NCBI GenBank assembly: GCA_017535315.1
Contig: JAFXUD010000009.1
Span: 1 to 64,000 of the forward strand
DNA length: 64,000 nucleotides
Source: Victivallales bacterium
GTDB lineage: Bacteria; Verrucomicrobiota; Lentisphaeria; Oligosphaerales; Oligosphaeraceae
Direction of reading: 5' to 3'
Shown: piece by piece, positions 45,174-53,552 of the stretch
Numbering within the stretch: position 1 is the stretch's first letter
How the letters are laid out: each line of letters starts with the position of its first letter
Notes under the pieces: model-generated
Databases searched by the model: none
What the model saw: the letters and a program-made list of their open reading frames with translations, nothing else
Told to the model about the DNA's origin: nothing
Made by a program: the position numbers and the translations under genes

Positions 45174-48062
45174 ATGAGAAATCGCGTTTTAACCATCGCC
45201 ATCAAGAAGTTATCCTCTATCGGCTCCGATGATAACGGGGCGGTGTTGGTGATTACGCTGGCGATGTTCTTCTTTCTCTTCATGCTTGTCTCGGGCGTCT
45301 ATACGATCGGCGAGTCCGTTCATCGGCGTATAGAGTTGCAGAACGCCTGCGATGCCGCTTCTTACTCTGCTGCCGTTGTGCAGGCGGACGGGCTTTCGCG
45401 CATGGCGACTGTCAACCGCGCCATGGCGTGGACATACGTCCAGATGGTTCGTCGCCAACTGGACTACATCACCTACCGTTGGCTGAAGCTCACCTACAAG
45501 CAGTTCAAGGAAGACCGCGACGAAGCAGAAGACTGGCATTTCTACCTTCTGCCATGTGACAAGAAGCACTACAAGAAGGGCGTTGGCTGGTGGTGTGGCC
45601 AAGGACCCAACGACGGTATGGACAAGATACGCCTTAATCAACGCTTCAATGTCGAGCTGAAGGATCTCAAGAAGGTACTGGACGACTTGGAGTCCAGCAT
45701 GGAAGGGGGCAGTGGCGGTAGCAACAGCACCAATTCCTTCGGCCATCCAAGCAGCTCTGGCGGTTATGGGGGCAACTCATACTTTACTGGCGCCGACAAT
45801 ATGTTCACCGTGAACAACCCCGCTTTCCCCGCCAAGAAAGAGGCGTACGAGAAAATACAGGCGATGACTGCGGCTGGCAATCCGCCGACCAATGCACAGA
45901 TTGAGCAAATCTACAAGGAGATTTTTGTCCGTAACGACCCCGAGCCTGACCCAAATGAGATGCTCGGGAATCAAAACATCGGGCAGGCGAAGTGGAACGC
46001 TTGGTATCAACGTTTCAAACAATTCACGGAAATGAACAAGATTACTCAGGGTGACTACGTCTGCACGCGCTGTGGCAAGCCGATGCTGGCTGCCAACCAT
46101 AGTCAGTGCATGCAGAACATGATGAACGATTTCAACTCCATGGCAGAGCAGCAAAAGCAACAGCAACAACAAAATCCACAGCCTGCCAAATCCAAGTACA
46201 ACTGGGGCGGCAAGCTGGCCGAGCAGATTCAGAACGACAAGCAGACCATCGAGATGATGAACCTCTCTCTGGACGCCATTGCCATGAACATGACTCTGGG
46301 CATGAAGGAGGCAGCCAGGCACGTCTTGGAGTACAACCTCCCGAAGGACAAGGACGGCGGGATTTCCAGTGATTTCCTCTATGCCATCCACGTGCCGACG
46401 GGTGCCAACCCATACGGGGCTGCCGAGAACGACGACGCTTCCCTGGCGGGCATCTTCTCGCCTGTCTATAACACCGAGGAGTACGAGACCCTCTTCCTGA
46501 ACATGATGGACGGCGAGGTGCATGACTCCCTTGTCAAGTACTTCACTGAGGACAGCAGCTCTGGGGGACTTGGTGGCATGCTTGGCGGGCTTTTGGGCGG
46601 AATTCTTGGCGGCGGCGACAAGGGTGGCGGCGTCGAACAGTGGTTCATCCGCACCTATCCTGAAGAGACGCTGAATGCCAATGAGAAGAACATCAAGCCT
46701 ACTGCGCAGTCCTATTATGCGGAGGGCATCAGTCGTTCCTACAAGAACGCGAACCGCGAGGAGGGCAAGTGCCTTCTCGGCCAGAGCCGTTCGAACCACA
46801 TCATGTCCGTCGGCGACAACCTTGGCATTGGTGGCGGTAGCGACATGTTCGGCCTCGGCAGTATCTTCAGCTCGTTCTTCCAGTCAATCATGGATCAGAT
46901 CGACCTCTCTCCCACCTGTCTCAATCGCCGTTCGCGTTTCCCCGAGACATGCCGCAAGGTCAGCGATTCTGTGGGGCTTGTCTCGCAGTACCGCTGGTGC
47001 AGCGCCAAGTGGTTCTGCTTCTTCACCATTTACCTTTTCGGTATCGAGTGGCACCATCCGTTCTTCCCATTGTTCTACTGCTCCGACCACGGCTACGGTT
47101 TCATCTGGGTTGGGGACGAGATTGATGCAGCCCTCCATGGCATGACGCGCAGCGACTATCGCAACTGTTTCATGGGATTCGACGACACCTTCATCCTCAA
47201 GGGACACGCCCGAATATACGGCGACGACAAGGATTTGGTGGATGAGAACTACACGGGTACTCCCGCGCGTCCTTGGCTACTCAACGAGAAGTTCTTCGGG
47301 GGCGACGGCACCATCTCAGTTGGTCTTGCCCGCCGCCAGCGGAATCCCTGGCAGCGCGTCATGAGCTGGTTCAACAACTACGACGCCAAGAACCCCAACG
47401 TCAGCAACGGCATCATGTCCCTCTTCAACATCAACCCCAATAACTTCATCTGGACGGCCAGCACCGCACGCGCCGCATACCGCCGTTACAAGAATGCCGA
47501 TGCCAATGGGGGCAGTTCTAGCTGGTTCAATCTGGATAACGTTAATGTGATTGGAGCTATGCCACCATCACTTTTTGGCCAAAATGGCTGGAATGGCAGC
47601 GGGCAGTCAAACGCACCGCAAGGGCAGGGCGAGCGGAGTTATGACATGAAGTACGATGTCTCCGCCTGGCCCGATGCCCTCGAAATCGACTACGACTCGG
47701 GGGCTACGAGCGCCATGAAAAAACTGCGTGTCGGCTGCGTCTGCGACAAGGGCAACAATATGGAGCGCCTCCAGTACGCCTGGAACCTCGGCACGCCCGA
47801 CTGGGATGCCACCCTCCTGCCCGTGCGCTACAGCAAGGGTTACATCGCCAAGTATGAAGCCTGGAACGGCAGCGGCAGCAGCTGGGCTGGCGGTGCCGCC
47901 GCTGGCGAGAGTGTCTTTGAGATTCTCGCGGGTCTCAAGTGGAACGGCCTTGGTGACAACTCCGACAATGAGGTGCGCGGCGCCGATATCATGGAAACCA
48001 CCAACCAGGCGGGCAAGGGCCTCAGCAGCCTAAGCGAACTCCAGAAACTTAAGATATACTAA
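45174..48062 (+). CDS. very large TadG-like protein
   Basis: 962 residues. The N terminus has the TadG pattern: DDNGAVLVITLAMFFFLFML, then RIELQNACDAASYSAAVVQADG. There is no Glu at +5, so cleavage as a pseudopilin is uncertain. The remaining 880 residues are far larger than usual TadG. Features include a zinc-finger-like CTRCG...C segment (about 292-310), Gly/Ser/Asn-rich stretches (about 182-210 and 460-485), a Gln run (about 327-335), a Cys/Trp-rich block (about 580-640), and many Trp/Tyr residues. It is probably a large periplasmic or surface component, perhaps a tip adhesin. It overlaps the next gene by 1 nt. Confidence 0.75.
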   Translation: MRNRVLTIAIKKLSSIGSDDNGAVLVITLAMFFFLFMLVSGVYTIGESVHRRIELQNACDAASYSAAVVQADGLSRMATVNRAMAWTYVQMVRRQLDYITYRWLKLTYKQFKEDRDEAEDWHFYLLPCDKKHYKKGVGWWCGQGPNDGMDKIRLNQRFNVELKDLKKVLDDLESSMEGGSGGSNSTNSFGHPSSSGGYGGNSYFTGADNMFTVNNPAFPAKKEAYEKIQAMTAAGNPPTNAQIEQIYKEIFVRNDPEPDPNEMLGNQNIGQAKWNAWYQRFKQFTEMNKITQGDYVCTRCGKPMLAANHSQCMQNMMNDFNSMAEQQKQQQQQNPQPAKSKYNWGGKLAEQIQNDKQTIEMMNLSLDAIAMNMTLGMKEAARHVLEYNLPKDKDGGISSDFLYAIHVPTGANPYGAAENDDASLAGIFSPVYNTEEYETLFLNMMDGEVHDSLVKYFTEDSSSGGLGGMLGGLLGGILGGGDKGGGVEQWFIRTYPEETLNANEKNIKPTAQSYYAEGISRSYKNANREEGKCLLGQSRSNHIMSVGDNLGIGGGSDMFGLGSIFSSFFQSIMDQIDLSPTCLNRRSRFPETCRKVSDSVGLVSQYRWCSAKWFCFFTIYLFGIEWHHPFFPLFYCSDHGYGFIWVGDEIDAALHGMTRSDYRNCFMGFDDTFILKGHARIYGDDKDLVDENYTGTPARPWLLNEKFFGGDGTISVGLARRQRNPWQRVMSWFNNYDAKNPNVSNGIMSLFNINPNNFIWTASTARAAYRRYKNADANGGSSSWFNLDNVNVIGAMPPSLFGQNGWNGSGQSNAPQGQGERSYDMKYDVSAWPDALEIDYDSGATSAMKKLRVGCVCDKGNNMERLQYAWNLGTPDWDATLLPVRYSKGYIAKYEAWNGSGSSWAGGAAAGESVFEILAGLKWNGLGDNSDNEVRGADIMETTNQAGKGLSSLSELQKLKIY

Positions 48063-48874
48063 TGAGCATGAATATACCAAAGCACCAGTCTTGTGCGTTG
48101 CACTTTAGCGCTGCGAAAAGCGTGGCGGAAGAGCAGGGCCAGCTACAGCTGGCGGCACAGAACAAGCACCTGTCCTGTGCGCCGCGCATAAACGCGGCGG
48201 AAAGTGGTTCTGTCCTGACGGAGTTCCTGATTGTGGCTCCCCTCTACCTCGTGCTTTTCGGAGCCCTGCTGATGAGCCATGACATGCTTCGCGTGAAGAA
48301 CAAGATTCTCATGCTGGACGACTTTGTCACAATCGCGGGCACGCACCGCCTTATGAGCGGCAACGACGAGGCGATTACATCGAAGGTCAAGAGCACCTGG
48401 GGGGATTTCATGCCCAGTTCCGTTCGCACGCCCCTGATGATAGCCAACCAGTATGAAAGCAGCGAGGGAAAGAGCCTTGCGAACAATTGGAACGCGGTCT
48501 ATGCGGGGCGCGTTGATGTGGAGTACACGCTGCCGACGCATGTCTATTCCCTGCTTTCCATGCAGCGCGTTCTCTTTGGCAGCGAGAAAGACCCGTGGCC
48601 TCCCAAGAGCTTCCGCTTCTACGCAGACCCGAAGACGAACGAGTTCCCGTCGGAGCGTGAATGCCGTTTCCACGTCATCCAGCGTCACTGGACTTCAAAA
48701 AGCAGCAAGAAGGGATATGACCGTGCGGCGGAGTCCTACAAGCTGATTGGCGATCAGATCATGAGCAACGTGTTGAAGGACTCCTGGCTTTTTGCTCAGG
48801 ATGTGCAGAGTGCCTCCGAGGTTGAGGGCAACGACTCCACCTACAAGCAGCAGCTGGCGAAATATGCGGAGTAG
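48062..48874 (+). CDS. TadE/TadF-like pseudopilin with a long duplicated leader
   Basis: 270 residues. The cleavage-type signal G/SVLTEFLIVAPLYLVLFGAL is at residues 49-68, with Glu +5 and Phe +6. The 49-residue leader is long and seems to contain a degenerate duplication (HQSCALHFSAAKS and HLSCAPRINAAES). The hydrophobic helix is followed by a periplasmic domain. It is a second TadE-like minor pseudopilin. The next gene starts within its last 11 bases. Confidence 0.75.
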   Translation: MSMNIPKHQSCALHFSAAKSVAEEQGQLQLAAQNKHLSCAPRINAAESGSVLTEFLIVAPLYLVLFGALLMSHDMLRVKNKILMLDDFVTIAGTHRLMSGNDEAITSKVKSTWGDFMPSSVRTPLMIANQYESSEGKSLANNWNAVYAGRVDVEYTLPTHVYSLLSMQRVLFGSEKDPWPPKSFRFYADPKTNEFPSERECRFHVIQRHWTSKSSKKGYDRAAESYKLIGDQIMSNVLKDSWLFAQDVQSASEVEGNDSTYKQQLAKYAE

Positions 48875-49208
48875 GGCAGGTATCATAGTTTTGGGGGTGT
48901 TCCTGTTTCTGTCGTCGTTGGTTGCGCAGCAAAACGCGCCCATGGCGAATTCTCAGCATAACCTGAAAGGCGGCTGGGAGGAGCAGGGAAAGTTGGATAT
49001 GTCCCTGTCAGCCGCGCGGGTGCGTATGAAGACCCGTTTCGAGTTGCGCCAGTTCCAGCTCAAGCATGAGATTGAGATGGGGAAGCACAACGAGCGATGC
49101 CTCATGCTCTGGGAGAAGGAGGGAAGGCAGTTTATCGTGATGCTTTGGCGAATGGATGTCAACCTGACTGGTTTCTCCATTGGAGAGGTTAAGAATGACA
49201 GAAACTAA
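48864..49208 (+). CDS. small secreted protein, unknown
   Basis: 114 residues starting at 48864, inside the end of the TadE-like gene. It has a signal peptide (RAGIIVLGVFLFLSSLVAQ). The mature protein is about 90 residues, charged, with a basic middle helix (AARVRMKTRFELRQFQLKHEI) and a beta-like end (QFIVMLWRMDVNLTGFSIG). No family is recognised. Its end overlaps the phosphatase gene by 14 nt, so it belongs to the same transcript and may be an envelope factor of the Tad machine. Confidence 0.65.
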   Translation: MRSRAGIIVLGVFLFLSSLVAQQNAPMANSQHNLKGGWEEQGKLDMSLSAARVRMKTRFELRQFQLKHEIEMGKHNERCLMLWEKEGRQFIVMLWRMDVNLTGFSIGEVKNDRN

Positions 49209-50034
49209 TGCATATTCATACGTGGAGGCCGCGGCCATCTCGGACATGGGGAAGGTGCGTGGCAACAACGAGGACTCCTATCTTTGCGCCCCCGAGGCAG
49301 GCTGCTATGCGGTAGCCGATGGCATGGGCGGCGGAGACGCAGGCGAGGTCGCCTCTGCGACGGTCGTGGAATGCCTGAAGAAAGCGGTTGAAAGCACGGC
49401 GTTGGATTCGCCAGGCTGCCGCAAGTACGCCATCCAGCAGAGCCTCCACAAGGCAAACGGCACCATCGTCAGGTACCGCGATTCCCACGATTTCAAGTCC
49501 ATGGGCTCCACGGTCGTGATGCTGGTGCTAAATCCCTGGAACGCGGACGAGCCGTTTGTGTGCCATGTGGGCGACAGCCGTCTGTACTGTTTCCGTGATG
49601 GCGAGATGTTCTGCATCACTCGCGACCACAGCATGGGCAACGAGATGAAGAGCAAAGGCATCAAGGACGCGATATCTGACAAGGTGGCGAAGGCTCTGAC
49701 CCGCGTGATTGGCGGCAGTGGTCTCTTGGTTCCTGAGTGGCAGAAGATTGCGATGTGCCCCAATGATCTTTTCCTAATCTGCTCGGATGGCATCTTGGTG
49801 CTGCCCGATGAAGAAATCGAACAGGTGATAAAGGAGAAGAAGGAGCCCCAGACGATTGTCGAGGAGCTCAAGACGAGGGTGCTTGCCGCAGGCGCGCCCG
49901 ACAACTTGACCGCCATCTGCATCCGTGCCGCCAATGAGCTTCCCTTGCCAGAAGAAGTTGACAAATATGATCGTGAAGAAAGCGATCTCCTGCTGAAGGT
50001 CGCTGAAGAGAGAAAGGACTATGGAGCAAACTAA
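49195..50034 (+). CDS. PP2C-type Ser/Thr protein phosphatase
   Basis: 279-residue cytoplasmic phosphatase. The start at 49195 is set by GGAGAGG (49182-49188). Metal-site motifs are in order: SDMGKVRGNNEDSYL, YAVADGMGGGDAGE, FVCHVGDSRLYCFRDGEM, RDHSMGNEM, LFLICSDGIL, and GAPDNLTAICI. This is a complete PP2C of the bacterial signalling type (PstP/PppA-like). It would dephosphorylate Thr/Ser on targets of the kinase encoded two genes downstream, so reversing FHA docking. It overlaps the second cpaF by 14 nt. Confidence 0.9.
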   Translation: MTETNAYSYVEAAAISDMGKVRGNNEDSYLCAPEAGCYAVADGMGGGDAGEVASATVVECLKKAVESTALDSPGCRKYAIQQSLHKANGTIVRYRDSHDFKSMGSTVVMLVLNPWNADEPFVCHVGDSRLYCFRDGEMFCITRDHSMGNEMKSKGIKDAISDKVAKALTRVIGGSGLLVPEWQKIAMCPNDLFLICSDGILVLPDEEIEQVIKEKKEPQTIVEELKTRVLAAGAPDNLTAICIRAANELPLPEEVDKYDREESDLLLKVAEERKDYGAN

Positions 50035-51100
50035 TTCGTTTTTGATTCTGTTTCTTGCGCCCGTCAGGCAGTTCCTGGAGGATGATGACGTCTCGGAAAT
50101 CCTCATCAATGGGCCAAACCAGATCTACATTGAACGTAAGGGAAAGCTGGAGAAGACCGACGCGAAGTTCGTGAGCGAGCCATCCCTGCGGGCTGCGGCC
50201 TCCAACATCGCCAAGTCTGTGCAGCGTATGCTGAACGATGACAATCCGCGGCTGGACGCGCGCCTCCCCGACGGCAGCCGTGTCCACGCCGTCATTCCGC
50301 CCTTGAGCCGTTGTGGCACGGTCATCGCCATCCGTAAATTCAAGAAGGACACGCTGACCATTGACAAGATGCTGTCGTACGGTAGCTTGTCACCCGACGC
50401 CCAAAAGCTCATGCGTGCGGCGGTTCTGCTACACAAGAACGTGATTGTCTCAGGCGGTACCTCCTCTGGTAAGACCTCGGTGCTGAACGCCCTGAGCAGT
50501 TTTATCCCTGCCAACGAGCGTGTGCTGGTCATTGAAGACGCAAGCGAACTCCAGCTCCAGCAGGAGCACGTGGTCTGCTTCGAGACGCGCAAGCCCGACA
50601 AGAACGGCAATGGCGAGGTCACCATCCGCGATTTGATTGTGTCGTCGCTGCGTCTTCGCCCCGACCGTCTGGTCATTGGTGAAATCCGTGGCGGCGAAGC
50701 TCTGGACCTACTCCAGGCGTTGAACACTGGTCACGCGGGGTCTATGTCCACCATCCACGCGAACACGCCTCTGGACTGCTTGTTCCGTATGGAAACCTGT
50801 GCGCTGCTGAGCGGTGTCGAAATACCGCTGATGGCTCTTCGTTCGCAGGTCGCCTCCGCCATTGATGTCGTGGTCCACACTGCACGTCTGTCGGATGGTT
50901 CCCGCAAGACCATGGCCATCTCCGAGGTGCTGCCTCTCAAGAACGGCGAATACCAGACACGCGATCTGATTGCCTGGCGTACCGAGGGGATGACTCCCGA
51001 AGGGAAAGTGAAGGGCTCGTTTGTCCTAAAGGAGAAGCCCACCTTCGCTGAGCAGGCCTCCCTCATGGGCATCGACCTCCCCGTTTATCCAGGCGAATGA
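50021..51100 (+). CDS. second CpaF/TadA-type ATPase without FHA domain
   Basis: 359 residues, shorter than the first CpaF because the FHA domain, linker and N-terminal helical bundle are missing. It begins directly at the pilus-ATPase core (FLEDDDVSEILINGPNQIYI). Walker A is GGTSSGKTS (145-153). RLVIGEIRGGEALDLLQAL and the His box TGHAGSMSTIHANT are intact. All catalytic motifs are present, so it should be active. Resemblance to the first CpaF is clear through the core. Having two TadA-type ATPases in one Tad locus is unusual and suggests division of labour, for example extension and retraction, or two substrates. Confidence 0.86.
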   Translation: MEQTNSFLILFLAPVRQFLEDDDVSEILINGPNQIYIERKGKLEKTDAKFVSEPSLRAAASNIAKSVQRMLNDDNPRLDARLPDGSRVHAVIPPLSRCGTVIAIRKFKKDTLTIDKMLSYGSLSPDAQKLMRAAVLLHKNVIVSGGTSSGKTSVLNALSSFIPANERVLVIEDASELQLQQEHVVCFETRKPDKNGNGEVTIRDLIVSSLRLRPDRLVIGEIRGGEALDLLQALNTGHAGSMSTIHANTPLDCLFRMETCALLSGVEIPLMALRSQVASAIDVVVHTARLSDGSRKTMAISEVLPLKNGEYQTRDLIAWRTEGMTPEGKVKGSFVLKEKPTFAEQASLMGIDLPVYPGE

Positions 51101-51116
51101 GTGACGGAGTTTCATC

Positions 51117-53474
51117 ATGAGTAACTCAATGATTCTGTCCCCAGGGGACAAGTTTGAAAAATACATCATTGAAAAAGAGCTGGGACATGGCGGGATGGGT
51201 GCGGTCTATCTGGTCCGCCACAGCATCCTTGATACTGTATTTGCTCTGAAAGTGCTCTACCCCGAAGTCGCGGGGCGGGACAAGCAGTTTGTTGAGCGCT
51301 TCATCCGTGAGGGTCGCCTCGCTGGGCAGATCCGCCACGAGAACTTGATTGCCGTCTATGATGCTGGACAGAACGAGAAGAACGGGATGTATTACCTGGT
51401 GATGGACTTTGTGTCAGGCGGCAGCGTACGGGACAGAATCAAGAAGAGCGGTTATGTGGATATGTTGGAGGCTATCTCCATCGTCCGACAGGTGGCGTGC
51501 GCTCTGCAGGCTGCCCAGAACCACAATATGGTTCATCGGGATATCAAGCCCGACAATATCATGTTTGATGACAAGGGTGTGGTTCGCCTAGCCGACCTTG
51601 GTATTGCAAAGGCCACCGACGACCGTGACACAGGTTTGACGATGGAATCATCCGTATTTGGTACTCCCGCCTATATGTCCCCTGAGCAGGCGCGCGATTC
51701 CAGCAAGGTCGATACCCGTGCCGATATCTACAGCCTCGGCGTCGTCTTCTATGAAATGCTGACGGGACGCCGCCCATTCAGCGGCGATACCACCATCGAA
51801 ATTTTGACGAAGGTCATCGACAACACACCCGCGCCCGATGTGCGCACCTTCTCGAAAGACCTTCCCGCCGACGTGGCGAAGCTCGTTGCAGATATGCTGG
51901 AGAAGGATCGCGAGAAGCGCGTGAAATCCCCCACCGAACTTATTAAGCGTATTGATGCACTGGATCTGTCTGCATACCAGCCTGGTGCTCAAAATAGGGC
52001 GGACGAGGTCGAAGTGACGATGCCCACAATGGCTTCGCCTGTATCTGTCCAAGCACCCGATGTGACAATGCCGACGATGGCTACCCCTGTGGGGGCGCAA
52101 AACGCGCCCTCTGGTTCGGCTGAGCCGCCTCGCACGGATGTGACGATGCCGACAATGGCCTCGCCTGTGGCGACTTCTGTCAAAGAGAATGCGATGGTTT
52201 CTTCTGCAGCTCCAGTTCCCAAACTGGAGTTGAAGAAAAAAACATCTGGCACATCGCCCCAAGCGGTTTCCTCTGCACCAGAAGCTCCACAGGAGACGAT
52301 GGCGATGCCGACTCCTCAGAGCGGGGGCGCAACAGGCAAGCCTGTCAAGAGCGGTTTTGTGTTGATATTGGCTTTGGTCGGAGTGTTTGCTTTCCTTTTC
52401 ATAGGTGGTGTTGGAACGCTTCTTTTCCTTAAGAGAAATGCCATTATGGCCAAGTTCGGCAAGACGCAGCTTACTCAGACAAATGAACCAGAACCCATCA
52501 CTGTTTCAGGTATGCTTCAATCACCAGAGATAAATCCAGACACAACGAATCCTGGCAGTGTCTCTCCGCAGACAAAAGAGGTTACAGAGCCAGAAGTGAA
52601 AACTGTCGATACATCGAAAACTTCGACTGAGACGGTGTCAGTGGAGCACGGCTCTGTGTCGCCGAAGCCAGCCGAGGTGAAGCCAGCTACATCTGCCAAG
52701 CAAGAAACGGTGGAGTTTGGATTGACAGAACAGACTGAGCAGACAAACATATCAAACACTGCCAATGCAGAGGCATCAGCTGCCAACCCTCAAAACGTAT
52801 CGGTCTGGCGGCGTTTCACGAATGGCGCACAGCAGTTTGGGAAGCAAGTTGCGAAGGACACACGGGAATTTGGCCAGCAGGTTGCACATCAAGTCACGGG
52901 AATCAATCAGCAAATGCAGTCCTCTCAGCCAGATGCCCAGCAGCACACGCAGCAAAATGAACAAAAAACAACTCAGCCAAATGAGCCTCCTGTTCAGCCG
53001 CCTGTTGTTCAGGAACAGGGAAATGCTGGCGGGACGCAGAATGGTCTTCAGAAGTTAGGCAGTTTTGAGGAAGGAGGCGTTGTGCTTTTTGGCGCAAATG
53101 ATGTGCGAAACACCTCCTTCTTCAGGGAGTTGTCGAAGACTGATGCCTTTAAAGCTGTCGGTTTCCAGGAGGCTAGCAAAGATGTGAAGAAATGGAATAG
53201 CCAGCTAAGTGAAATCCAGAGCTATGGCCCTGCGTTTGTAATTGTAGTCCTGTCAGAGGAAAAGAACGACTACAACTTCAAGAAAATGCTGCAAGGGCTT
53301 GTGAAGGTTTTGCCTAGCAGCAATGGGATGGTACTGGTGGCATCAGGTAATCCTGCTGTCTTTGATGAAGTGAAGGACACCTGTAATACCGTCGGCATGT
53401 ATTTCCGAAAATGGGCACCAAACAAGGAATTGGCAAACTATGTTCTGGAACTGAAAAGGGAGCTTGGCTGGTAA
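51117..53474 (+). CDS. transmembrane Ser/Thr protein kinase with motif-rich linker and C-terminal alpha/beta domain
   Basis: 785 residues. The PknB-type kinase domain (about 12-275) has Gly loop GHGGMG (23-28), Lys45, HRDIKPDN (140-147), DLG (160-162), GTPAYMSPE (182-190) and DIYSLGVVFYEMLTG. The juxtamembrane linker (290-412) has three V-T-M-P-T-M repeats at 300-305, 316-321 and 342-347, plus ETMAMPT (393-399). A membrane segment is at about 414-438. After a Thr/Gln/Pro-rich stalk (440-645) comes a compact alpha/beta domain (about 650-785; VVLFGANDVRN, FVIVVLSEEKN, MVLVASGNP) outside the membrane, possibly a sensor. It is the last gene of the locus. The linker threonines are likely autophosphorylation sites, by inference. 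Confidence 0.86.
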   Translation: MSNSMILSPGDKFEKYIIEKELGHGGMGAVYLVRHSILDTVFALKVLYPEVAGRDKQFVERFIREGRLAGQIRHENLIAVYDAGQNEKNGMYYLVMDFVSGGSVRDRIKKSGYVDMLEAISIVRQVACALQAAQNHNMVHRDIKPDNIMFDDKGVVRLADLGIAKATDDRDTGLTMESSVFGTPAYMSPEQARDSSKVDTRADIYSLGVVFYEMLTGRRPFSGDTTIEILTKVIDNTPAPDVRTFSKDLPADVAKLVADMLEKDREKRVKSPTELIKRIDALDLSAYQPGAQNRADEVEVTMPTMASPVSVQAPDVTMPTMATPVGAQNAPSGSAEPPRTDVTMPTMASPVATSVKENAMVSSAAPVPKLELKKKTSGTSPQAVSSAPEAPQETMAMPTPQSGGATGKPVKSGFVLILALVGVFAFLFIGGVGTLLFLKRNAIMAKFGKTQLTQTNEPEPITVSGMLQSPEINPDTTNPGSVSPQTKEVTEPEVKTVDTSKTSTETVSVEHGSVSPKPAEVKPATSAKQETVEFGLTEQTEQTNISNTANAEASAANPQNVSVWRRFTNGAQQFGKQVAKDTREFGQQVAHQVTGINQQMQSSQPDAQQHTQQNEQKTTQPNEPPVQPPVVQEQGNAGGTQNGLQKLGSFEEGGVVLFGANDVRNTSFFRELSKTDAFKAVGFQEASKDVKKWNSQLSEIQSYGPAFVIVVLSEEKNDYNFKKMLQGLVKVLPSSNGMVLVASGNPAVFDEVKDTCNTVGMYFRKWAPNKELANYVLELKRELGW

Positions 53475-53490
53475 TTGGCAAAGCATTGCC

Positions 53491-53529
53491 AACAAAAAAG
53501 GGGCACCGTAATGGCGCCCCTTTTTTGTT
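53491..53529. terminator. bidirectional terminator after the kinase gene
   Basis: AACAAAAAAGGGGC (53491-53504) pairs exactly with GCCCCTTTTTTGTT (53516-53529). The stem ends in a U-run on either strand. It lies between the kinase gene (+) and the convergent HTH-EIIA gene (-), and closes the Tad transcription unit. Confidence 0.9.
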
Positions 53530-53552
53530 GATAGTGTTGAGAAAGTCGAAGA

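Noticed and set aside
35496-53474. Type VI secretion locus, because of kinase, PP2C and FHA genes
   Set aside because: No sheath (TssB/C), Hcp, VgrG, ClpV or TssJLM genes are present. All machine genes are Tad type.
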